Positions 1 to 5,942 of a DNA stretch of 6,021 nt are shown in pieces. The stretch is from JANNRW01 sp031401815 (lineage in GTDB: Bacteria; Desulfobacterota; Desulfuromonadia; Geobacterales; DSM-12255), in contig JANNRW010000114.1 of assembly GCA_031401815.1 (NCBI GenBank), forward strand, positions 1 to 6,021, in the 5' to 3' direction. Made by a program: the position numbers and the translations under genes. The notes under the pieces were generated by a model. It did not search any database, was not told the origin of the DNA, and saw nothing but the letters and a program-made list of their open reading frames with translations. How positions within the stretch are numbered: position 1 is the first letter of the stretch; each line of letters starts with the position of its first letter.

Positions 1-77
1 CGTTCTCCTTTTCTGTATTGGGTTTCTTGGTCGAAACACACAATGCCAGATTTGAAGACGGGATGCTCTATTTTCAT
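1..77 (-). CDS. Probable N-terminus of an unidentified protein, running off the left edge
   Basis: A minus-strand ATG at 77-75 overlaps the TAA stop of the preceding gene as TAATG, the usual layout of translationally coupled operon genes. The frame then stays open for 25 codons to the window edge and begins MKIEHPVFKSGIVCFDQETQ. This short piece has no motif I recognise, so no function is proposed. No strong Shine-Dalgarno sequence lies just upstream; the preceding bases are C-rich, so reinitiation after the overlapping stop would be the likely way it is translated. An open run of 25 codons is common by chance, so the support comes mainly from the TAATG overlap and the shared direction with the rest of the operon. 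Confidence 0.5.
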   Translation of the reverse strand, partial: MKIEHPVFKSGIVCFDQETQYRKGE

Positions 78-445
78 TAACTGGGTGGCCGTTTAGGCCC
101 CCATTTTCTGGAATCTACCCACAGATTCTGCGGATGAACCGCTTCTTCTTTGAATTCAGAACTAAAATCTATAAAAACATAAATTGGCAATACTCTATGT
201 ACTTGATTCAATTTCGAATCAATATCCTCATAGAACCCTGGTGTTGAACAAACTATAATAATGACATCACCGTCTATTGCTTTAGGTATAATGTCTTTAA
301 TTCCGTTCTTGACTTGATAAATATTTTCTATTTTATGTTTAATTCCAGTGAAAGCTCTAAAATAGTTTAGTGCTTCACTATCTTCAATAATCATATTAAC
401 CGTAATTAGATTCTTAGTTTCACTTAAAATCCAGATTCTAGCCAT
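77..445 (-). CDS. Small pseudo-receiver-like (CheY-like alpha/beta) protein, 122 aa
   Basis: The 122-residue length matches a stand-alone receiver domain. Predicted beta strands lie at about residues 2-8 (ARIWILS), 60-66 (DVIIIVC) and 86-93 (LPIYVFID), separated by helices, as in a flavodoxin/CheY-type fold. The acidic pair after strand 1 is absent (SETKN follows). The phosphoacceptor position after strand 3 is occupied by C66-S67-T68 rather than Asp, so ordinary phosphotransfer looks unlikely. The ATG directly follows the TAA stop of the kinase-type gene, and AGGGGA lies six bases upstream inside that gene's last codons, so expression should be coupled at near-fixed stoichiometry. A partner or adaptor role for the kinase-type ATPase is inferred. 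The Arg/Lys/Pro-rich C-terminus (RKWGPKRPPS) comes from a locally GC-rich stretch and could be foreign sequence. The family itself is not recognised. Confidence 0.72.
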   Translation of the reverse strand: MARIWILSETKNLITVNMIIEDSEALNYFRAFTGIKHKIENIYQVKNGIKDIIPKAIDGDVIIIVCSTPGFYEDIDSKLNQVHRVLPIYVFIDFSSEFKEEAVHPQNLWVDSRKWGPKRPPS

Positions 446-2551
446 TTATATTCCCCTGGATACATATGGTATGAGGATACAAAATGCTTTGCTGTATGGA
501 GTTTTGTCAATGTCGTGGCGATATTCAAGTAAGTATCCATAAGTCCGACATACTTGATCAACATACCATAAGCCTACACCAAGGTTGGGCGCCCCCTTGG
601 TTGTATAAGAGTGTTCGAAAATATTTAGTTTATGGTAATCCTCAATACTTGGACCGGTATCGTATATACCAATTTCAATTCCTTCAACATTATCTGGATA
701 TGGCCATTCCGCTTTTGATATTTGCACAAGAAGGCTTTTTGTACTTTTATTATCTTGTTTTAGAGTTGACTCATATGCATTCATGAGTAAGCACTGAAGA
801 AGAGATGAAAACTGATATTGTTGTAACTTAAGAGCTAATTTCTTTAGGTTTTCTCCTAAATACACTACGTTGCATTTCACGGACTCACGTTTCCAGACCT
901 CATTTACGTTTTTCCTGAAACTTCCAACAGCATCCTTGATAACATCAGATACCGCAGTCTCAATAGACTTTTTATATTCGACGTGTTTGAGCCCAAACTG
1001 TTGTTGAAGCATAGCAAGACAATAACTCTGATTTATTGTAAACTTCTTATTTTGATCTCCTTCCCTAATAATGGATTGCATCAGGGTAATGTAATCAGAC
1101 ATAACTTGTTTTTCTAATTTCTTATCAATGTCACGATAATGCTCTATCAGCCATTCAACAACCCGTTCAATATATTCAGTAATCAATTTTAACTCATATT
1201 GCCACAATCCGGATTTCTTCTGCGCAAAGCCGATATTTACTGCACCGGTGAACTCACGTTTATAACTTATGGGTATTGAATATTGCGAACGAAGGAATTG
1301 TACTGAAGAATCGAATATATCTCTGGGCACCAGATTATCTCGCTTATTCTTACTATACGTGTCTGGGACAAAATAACTCTCTTTACGGGTAATTGCTCGA
1401 ATTACGTACCCATAACTCTTCCCGTTTTCTCTGAATTCTCCCGAGTTCCACAAATTAAAAGAACTGGCTTTTCCATTAAGATCCCATTTCCCTTTTTTTA
1501 GAGAAAATAAACCTAAGTATTCAGCGAAAGGACCCGATTGGCGACCAAAAGCCAACTCATCTGGCCGCCATAAATAATATATCTCGTCTATTAATTCTCG
1601 CACGGTATCGCTGTAAGGTAAAAATTTGTGACTGAGAGGACGTTGATGGAGTGGCTCAAGATTAATTGATAATATTTTAGTTTCAAATTGAATGACACTA
1701 TCCATCAGATTCAGTGCAGCTAATAGCATTGCTGCCAGTTTTACCTTATTTAAATCAGAATCATCTTCATAGGTGGAAAAGTGAACAGCGTTAAATAAAC
1801 CGGAAGGCGACTCGTAAGGCACCGCTATGCAAGGTGGATTCGAAGATATTATTTTAACCTCAGCACGTTTTTTATCCATGACGCCAGCAGAGGTCTTAAC
1901 TATCTGGGACATTGGTGATGAAGGTTCTTCAACTGCAGTTAAAGCAGAAGAAGCTGATTCAAGAGCAGCTTTCTCAACATCTTCCCATGGTTTTATTGTT
2001 TTTCTATTGACAACATAAGTGGAGTTTATTTCTTCATTAACACTGAGTATTTCAATCCAGTCTTTATTTGCTTTGGTTGGGTTATCAGTATCACATCCTG
2101 ACAACAAGACATCTTCTGTCAATATTATGTCTTCAGATTCTGGACACGGTCTGTAGAAAAGAAGCAATCCAACCTTGTTATCAGGATAATCCACAATTTT
2201 ACTGATGCATTCCGGAAGGATATCAATAAGAGTTCTTATAACTAAACGGGCGCCTAGTATTTTATTTGAGCATTCATTTGGTGATTTTTTATAGTCAGAA
2301 GTATCACGCGCAACCAGTTTTTTCCATTCGAGGTCTTCACCTGCTTGGTCGAGTCGTTGTTTCAGACTTTCCTGAAGCTTTGCTATGTCCTTTTGTATTT
2401 CATATGAATATTCTTTGTTATCTAATATAGACTTATGTTTGGGCATAAGTTGTTTAAGCCATTCACAATGAAAAGTCATACGTGAGATAAATGCGGGTAT
2501 ATTATCAATTAGTTCATTTCTAGTTTGTTTTTTTTGTTTGTTATTTGTCAT
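446..2551 (-). CDS. Large cytosolic sensor-type GHKL ATPase / histidine-kinase-like protein, 701 aa
   Basis: The C-terminal region (about 580-698) is a GHKL/HATPase_c domain. It has an N-box LLMNAYES with N591, a G1 box DTGPS at 631-635, an F-box-like IFEHSYTTKG at 644-653 and a G2 box GAPNLGVGL at 653-661. Together these make ATP binding very likely. Residues about 310-475 form a mixed alpha/beta region compatible with a GAF-like sensor, followed by a helical stretch. I see no transmembrane segment. No canonical H-box motif (His-Glu-Phe/Leu-Arg-x-Pro type) precedes the N-box. H471 in LIEHYRD is the only loosely placed candidate, so autophosphorylation is uncertain. Residues about 1-120 are charged and helical, and an Ala/Ser/Glu-rich linker lies near 193-215. 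The start has AAAGAGAA four bases upstream. The gene looks AT-richer than the preceding aminotransferase gene. Alternatives are a pseudo-kinase or a non-kinase GHKL ATPase. The ATPase fold is firm; the N-terminal half is not recognised. Confidence 0.88.
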   Translation of the reverse strand: MTNNKQKKQTRNELIDNIPAFISRMTFHCEWLKQLMPKHKSILDNKEYSYEIQKDIAKLQESLKQRLDQAGEDLEWKKLVARDTSDYKKSPNECSNKILGARLVIRTLIDILPECISKIVDYPDNKVGLLLFYRPCPESEDIILTEDVLLSGCDTDNPTKANKDWIEILSVNEEINSTYVVNRKTIKPWEDVEKAALESASSALTAVEEPSSPMSQIVKTSAGVMDKKRAEVKIISSNPPCIAVPYESPSGLFNAVHFSTYEDDSDLNKVKLAAMLLAALNLMDSVIQFETKILSINLEPLHQRPLSHKFLPYSDTVRELIDEIYYLWRPDELAFGRQSGPFAEYLGLFSLKKGKWDLNGKASSFNLWNSGEFRENGKSYGYVIRAITRKESYFVPDTYSKNKRDNLVPRDIFDSSVQFLRSQYSIPISYKREFTGAVNIGFAQKKSGLWQYELKLITEYIERVVEWLIEHYRDIDKKLEKQVMSDYITLMQSIIREGDQNKKFTINQSYCLAMLQQQFGLKHVEYKKSIETAVSDVIKDAVGSFRKNVNEVWKRESVKCNVVYLGENLKKLALKLQQYQFSSLLQCLLMNAYESTLKQDNKSTKSLLVQISKAEWPYPDNVEGIEIGIYDTGPSIEDYHKLNIFEHSYTTKGAPNLGVGLWYVDQVCRTYGYLLEYRHDIDKTPYSKAFCILIPYVSRGI
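452..457 (-). promoter_or_regulatory. Ribosome binding site of the pseudo-receiver gene, inside the kinase-type gene
   Basis: AGGGGA on the minus strand lies six bases before the ATG at 445-443, within the last coding codons of the upstream gene. The upstream stop TAA directly abuts this ATG (TAAATG). The site fixes the start codon and implies translational coupling of the two products. Confidence 0.7.
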
Positions 2552-2588
2552 ATTATTCTCTTTACTATGTAGTTTATGATGCTAGATC

Positions 2589-3782
2589 TCAGAAATTATT
2601 GGTGATGCTTAAAAGCTTCTCTATGACATGTTTATTAATTCTATGTTCTCCACCAAAACTCAATCTATACAATCTCTGTCCTTTATCCGGTTCCGGATAT
2701 AAAAACCTCCTATCCATAAGTCGAATCTTCAGAGCATTCAAGCCTTCACGCAGAATATCATCAGATAAGCCTTCCGGCGGATAATACAAGGAATATATCC
2801 CCTGATCGTAGTAAATTTCAGAACCTTTGTGCAGGTCTTGCAGTAAATTCCCTAATTCTTCATGTCTCTTCTTTATTTCCTTTATGACGGGATTGCCTTC
2901 CTTCGTTGCGGACGCGCATCGCATTAACTGATAACCAAACTCCGCCGATGCGTGGCTGATCCCGCCTTGAATATTGGCAAAAACCGCTTGCACTGCCTTT
3001 ACTATGTTGTCAGGACAAATCAACCATCCGAGCCTGAGTCCCGGCGCGGCATACCGCTTGGTGAAACTGTCCACCTGAATTACACGATCCGGAGGGAGAT
3101 GCCTGCCCCACCACTCAGTTGCCTCGAAGTTAAACGGGCGCCCAACTTCATCCATGATAATCCAGAAGTCGTATCTCTCCGCCAGCTCCGCCAACTTTTT
3201 AAGCTGGTCTTCCTCCAGCGGATACCCCATCGGGTTTTGCGGCTCATTGAAAATGACCGCTTTTGGACAACGCGATTTGCATAGTTCTTCAATTCGGTCT
3301 GCAAAGGTGCTGGCGTAAACCGGAGGGCGGTCAAAAAGTAACGGTTCCTGCGTTACCCCAGTCAGATGCAAAATGCTCCAATAGGGGAATGCTGGAACAG
3401 CATAAGTAACTGAATCACCAGGATCGCATGTTGCCATCACCGCAGCCCAGATACCCGAACAGCCGCCATTACTTAAAACGATGTTGTCCGGATTGACTTC
3501 CGATTTGGTTTCCGAATAGACAAGCTCTGCAATGGCTTCGACGAGAGGCTTATACGCTCGCATCCCCGGAAGGAGATTGGCAAGACCGGGCAGCCTGGTC
3601 TTGGCCCGTTCGGCGGCTTCTGAAAACAGTTCAGCGAGACCGGGAACGTTTTTAATGTCGCCAATCGCGTAATTAAGCCATTCGGATTCACTGATAGTCA
3701 ACTCTTTGTAATCTTCCAGAGCAGGCACAAAGGTTGAGAAGTCATGATTTGGTGGAAATATTATTCGCTTGGATGGTTTCAT
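2589..3782 (-). CDS. PLP-dependent class I/II aminotransferase-superfamily enzyme, 397 aa
   Basis: This is a full-length fold-type I PLP enzyme, presumably cytosolic. The Schiff-base lysine is K242 in DSFTKRYAAPGLRLGW, the classic S-x-T-K...PG-x-R-x-G pattern with phosphate-binding R250. The cofactor-contacting asparagine is N183 in NEPQNPMG. D211 (IIMDEVG) should pair with the pyridine nitrogen, and R373 (YRLSFGG) is the expected substrate-carboxylate arginine. The Tyr normally three residues after the Asp (DExY) is replaced by G214. Residues 104-110 (SNGGCSG) form the phosphate-cup loop. The substrate cannot be read from sequence. The deiminase-family enzyme 12 bases upstream suggests an arginine- or guanidine-related substrate. 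Some PLP enzymes acting on arginine, such as the MppP/RohP oxidases, belong to this superfamily, but membership here is inference. The start is set by GGACGG five bases upstream, placed just after the preceding stop. GC content is locally high compared with the next gene. Confidence 0.92.
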   Translation of the reverse strand: MKPSKRIIFPPNHDFSTFVPALEDYKELTISESEWLNYAIGDIKNVPGLAELFSEAAERAKTRLPGLANLLPGMRAYKPLVEAIAELVYSETKSEVNPDNIVLSNGGCSGIWAAVMATCDPGDSVTYAVPAFPYWSILHLTGVTQEPLLFDRPPVYASTFADRIEELCKSRCPKAVIFNEPQNPMGYPLEEDQLKKLAELAERYDFWIIMDEVGRPFNFEATEWWGRHLPPDRVIQVDSFTKRYAAPGLRLGWLICPDNIVKAVQAVFANIQGGISHASAEFGYQLMRCASATKEGNPVIKEIKKRHEELGNLLQDLHKGSEIYYDQGIYSLYYPPEGLSDDILREGLNALKIRLMDRRFLYPEPDKGQRLYRLSFGGEHRINKHVIEKLLSITNNF

Positions 3783-3787
3783 GTTTT

Positions 3788-3793
3788 CCGTCC
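3788..3793 (-). promoter_or_regulatory. Ribosome binding site of the aminotransferase-family gene
   Basis: GGACGG on the minus strand lies five bases before the ATG at 3782-3780 and one base after the TGA of the deiminase-family gene. The two enzymes are therefore likely to be translated from one message in close coupling. Confidence 0.6.
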
Positions 3794-3794
3794 A

Positions 3795-4622
3795 TCAATC
3801 TCTTATCAAAGGAAGGGTGGCACACCTGAAGCCGCCACCTAACTTGTTGAGTTCAGGAAAATCAAGCTCGATTACCACAAACCCTTTGTTTCGGAACCAG
3901 GTATTTAACGTCTTGTGGCGAGGCTGGCTAAGGACGGTCGTCGGGTTGAGGAAAAGAAAATTTGTCGCAAGCTCTTCAGCCTCTTTTCTGGAAACAAGGA
4001 AATGATCACCGGCAATCAAATCTGTAATTTCCGCTGGATTGGCAAAACCCTCAGGACAGAAAACCGCTCCACCGGGAAACAGATTGAGAACCACATCCAG
4101 ATGAAGAACCCAATCGCAGAGCTGAAGAGATATTATCTCCAGCTTTAAAGGTAAATGCTGTCTAAGTTCTTCAATACCAGCCATGTTAGTTCTTTGGCTG
4201 ATACCAACATAAACAGCATCACCATTGCAAATTACGTCACCGCCCTCGATAAGACCATCTTTCAACTCAAAAGCTCTGATACCTTGCCCAAGCGCCCATT
4301 CAAGAATAGCCGTACGTTCAGGTTGCCTCAACTTCGCCGTCATGTTCGAAACAAACAATCTGTCACCTATACAAAAAGCGACATCCCTGGTCCAAATCTG
4401 ATACGGACAACCCGGCAACTCAGATAAATAATGAAGATCCGTTCCGTTATCCGACAAAACTTTCGTGAAGCTCTCGAATTCAGACAGCATCTTATCTTTA
4501 ACAGGAGGGTTCTCGGGAAAAAAATGAGCCTGCGTTGCATTTATAGGCGCAATAATTTCAAATTCTTTTGGCGAGCAGATGATCGCCTTTTTGAGAAAGC
4601 TGTTTTCGCTGAAAACATTCAT
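3795..4622 (-). CDS. Arginine deiminase / dimethylargininase / amidinotransferase-superfamily enzyme, 275 aa
   Basis: The catalytic set of the guanidino-group-modifying enzyme superfamily is present in order. IWTRDVAF has R79-D80, the guanidine-contacting Asp. LIEGGDV has E126 and D129. VLHLDVVLN has the catalytic H174 and D176. GGGFRCATLPLIR near the C-terminus has the nucleophile C267. Members attack a guanidine carbon through a Cys-linked amidino intermediate, giving deimination (hydrolysis) or amidino transfer. At 275 residues it is shorter than classical arginine deiminases (about 400) and close to dimethylarginine dimethylaminohydrolases (about 250-285). The exact substrate is not readable. 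No signal peptide is visible, so it is presumably cytosolic. It starts five bases after the TAG of the receiver/membrane gene, and AGGAGAA sits 11 bases upstream, slightly far but usable. It ends 12 bases before the PLP enzyme, which suggests consecutive steps on one guanidino compound. Confidence 0.9.
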   Translation of the reverse strand: MNVFSENSFLKKAIICSPKEFEIIAPINATQAHFFPENPPVKDKMLSEFESFTKVLSDNGTDLHYLSELPGCPYQIWTRDVAFCIGDRLFVSNMTAKLRQPERTAILEWALGQGIRAFELKDGLIEGGDVICNGDAVYVGISQRTNMAGIEELRQHLPLKLEIISLQLCDWVLHLDVVLNLFPGGAVFCPEGFANPAEITDLIAGDHFLVSRKEAEELATNFLFLNPTTVLSQPRHKTLNTWFRNKGFVVIELDFPELNKLGGGFRCATLPLIRD

Positions 4623-4627
4623 GGTGA

Positions 4628-5593
4628 CTACTCTTCTCCTATTAGTCTCTTCATTAATGTCTCAAACCACATTGTAAGTGAAAACCCAGCAATCAGCATT
4701 GATCCCAGGCACAATACGCAGAGAAAAACAGCTTCTACAAAGCGATTGGAACGCAAAAATTCCAAGATTAGTCCACCTGCCCAACTACTGGCAAATCCTA
4801 CTGCTGCACCAACAGCACAAATGATGCTGACAGCATAAGATGTTCTTATTAACCTGACATGCCGATTCGAGGCAAAAGCCTGTTTATATATCTCCTTCTG
4901 GAGCACCTGATCAAAGAATATGGCTAATTGGTACGGGTAATAGTCCTTGTCGTAGAATGACCGTGACTTCTCATCCGGATGAGGCGGGTCGAACTGATCA
5001 TTATTGAAGAACTCACTTCTGGTATCGATGACCGTAATTTGTGCGGAAGGAAAAGCTAGTGAAGTGTTTCTTTCCCGCTCAGTAATAGTTCCAGCGGCTG
5101 CATCTAACCCATAAGGCGTGTAAGTATGGAGATACAGGGGGCCGTTAAATCCAAACAGTCCTTTAATAATTTTAGTCTTATCCCCGCTGTCGATCTCTAC
5201 GCAGTCCTCAACCCACTTACGTAAGTCGTAAGGAGTCAGAGCCCGCGTATGTACTTCTTCTTTATCGACCTGCGTTTTCTTGGCTTTTTCCTTAAAAAAT
5301 TTTGCTACTTGGTCATCAATGTAAATGTAATCAACAATCAACAGGTGGGGTTTAGCTTGAGCAGCAACTAAAAGCTGGCTCACCATCTCGTTCTGAAATG
5401 TCCAGGAATCGGTTTCTGGTCGTTCTGCCTTCTCTTCTCTGCGGACACGCACATGCACTGTCTCGACCGCTATCGAAACCGCAGTATCTCCCACTATAAT
5501 GTGACGAGATCCTCGAAGCTTATTTTTAAGCTGTTCGCAGCATTTATCCTTATCGTCAATAACTACAACTGTGAATGTTTGCTGTTTTTTCAT
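4628..5593 (-). CDS. Receiver-like domain protein with C-terminal two-helix membrane hairpin, 321 aa
   Basis: The N-terminus reads FTVVVIDDKD, a receiver strand 1 with the acidic pair D13-D14. LLIVDYIYID at 84-93 places D88 at the phosphoacceptor position, and LYLHTYTP at 153-160 supplies a Thr at the switch position. Between these elements are unusually long charged insertions (about 36-80 and 94-150), so this is an expanded or divergent receiver. No clear strand-5 Lys is visible; ITVIDTRSEFF at 186-196 may be that strand. The C-terminus has two hydrophobic segments, about 252-278 and 284-308, joined by a short RSNR turn. This predicts a membrane hairpin with the receiver part cytosolic. There is no DNA-binding output domain, so the output is probably at the membrane. 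The kinase-type ATPase downstream in the same operon is the obvious candidate partner, by inference. A pore-type or signal-relay role cannot be told apart from sequence. Confidence 0.75.
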   Translation of the reverse strand: MKKQQTFTVVVIDDKDKCCEQLKNKLRGSRHIIVGDTAVSIAVETVHVRVRREEKAERPETDSWTFQNEMVSQLLVAAQAKPHLLIVDYIYIDDQVAKFFKEKAKKTQVDKEEVHTRALTPYDLRKWVEDCVEIDSGDKTKIIKGLFGFNGPLYLHTYTPYGLDAAAGTITERERNTSLAFPSAQITVIDTRSEFFNNDQFDPPHPDEKSRSFYDKDYYPYQLAIFFDQVLQKEIYKQAFASNRHVRLIRTSYAVSIICAVGAAVGFASSWAGGLILEFLRSNRFVEAVFLCVLCLGSMLIAGFSLTMWFETLMKRLIGEE

Positions 5594-5649
5594 CGTCTTT
5601 ATTCTCTACCGGTTTCTGCCGGTTTTCAATTTAGCAGTATGGTGCAAAT
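5594..5649 (-). promoter_or_regulatory. Short intergenic gap with a CCGGTTT direct repeat
   Basis: This 56-base gap separates the truncated first gene from the receiver/membrane gene. It holds two CCGGTTT copies (plus-strand 5609-5615 and 5619-5625) three bases apart. On the minus strand it also has a weak purine-rich stretch (AGAGAATAAAGACG) before the ATG at 5593. I see no well-spaced -35/-10 pair and no terminator hairpin with a T-run. The repeat could be a small operator or could be chance. Confidence 0.25.
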
Positions 5650-5942
5650 TCACATTTGGGACGCGTCTACACTCAATTTGTCTGTATAACCAGCTAACGG
5701 CAATATAAAGGACTTCTTTACTCCATGCGTATAATCGCTAGGATTCGAAAAAACCCTGGTTGTTGGATATGCTACTTGTAAATCTTCTAAATAGGCCCTT
5801 ACAATTCCAACACCTACTGACTGCATTTTGCTTCCAGTCGGAGCAATAATCAATTTTTGTAAATCACCATACTCTTGGTAAATTTTCAATAGAACATCTA
5901 CTGTAGCGCTATGGTGTAATGTGCTGATGGTATATTCTTCTT

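Noticed and set aside
84..123. GC-rich inverted repeat GGTGGCC-GTTTA-GGCCCCC and a TGTGGG tip, suggesting a second IS end or a terminator at the left.
   Set aside because: It lies within an open reading frame whose stop overlaps the next start as TAATG, which favours continuous coding. There is no T-run after the hairpin in the direction of transcription, and there is no repeated unit as at the right edge. An IS end here stays possible but unsupported.
484..786. Plus-strand open frame of 100 codons, plus others at 1827-2018, 2545-2784, 2952-3284, 3769-4005, 3915-4148, 4155-4427, 4431-4838 and 5453-5689.
   Set aside because: All lie mostly or wholly opposite clearly recognisable minus-strand genes, have no domain motifs and are low-complexity antisense shadows.
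3080..3334. Minus-strand frames inside the aminotransferase-family gene (also 3473-3691).
   Set aside because: They are alternative frames of a gene whose catalytic motifs are all read in another frame.
5609..5625. CCGGTTT direct repeat as a promoter operator for the receiver/membrane gene.
   Set aside because: A 7-bp repeat in a 56-base gap without a recognisable -35/-10 pair is weak evidence. It is listed as a low-confidence site but not claimed as an operator.
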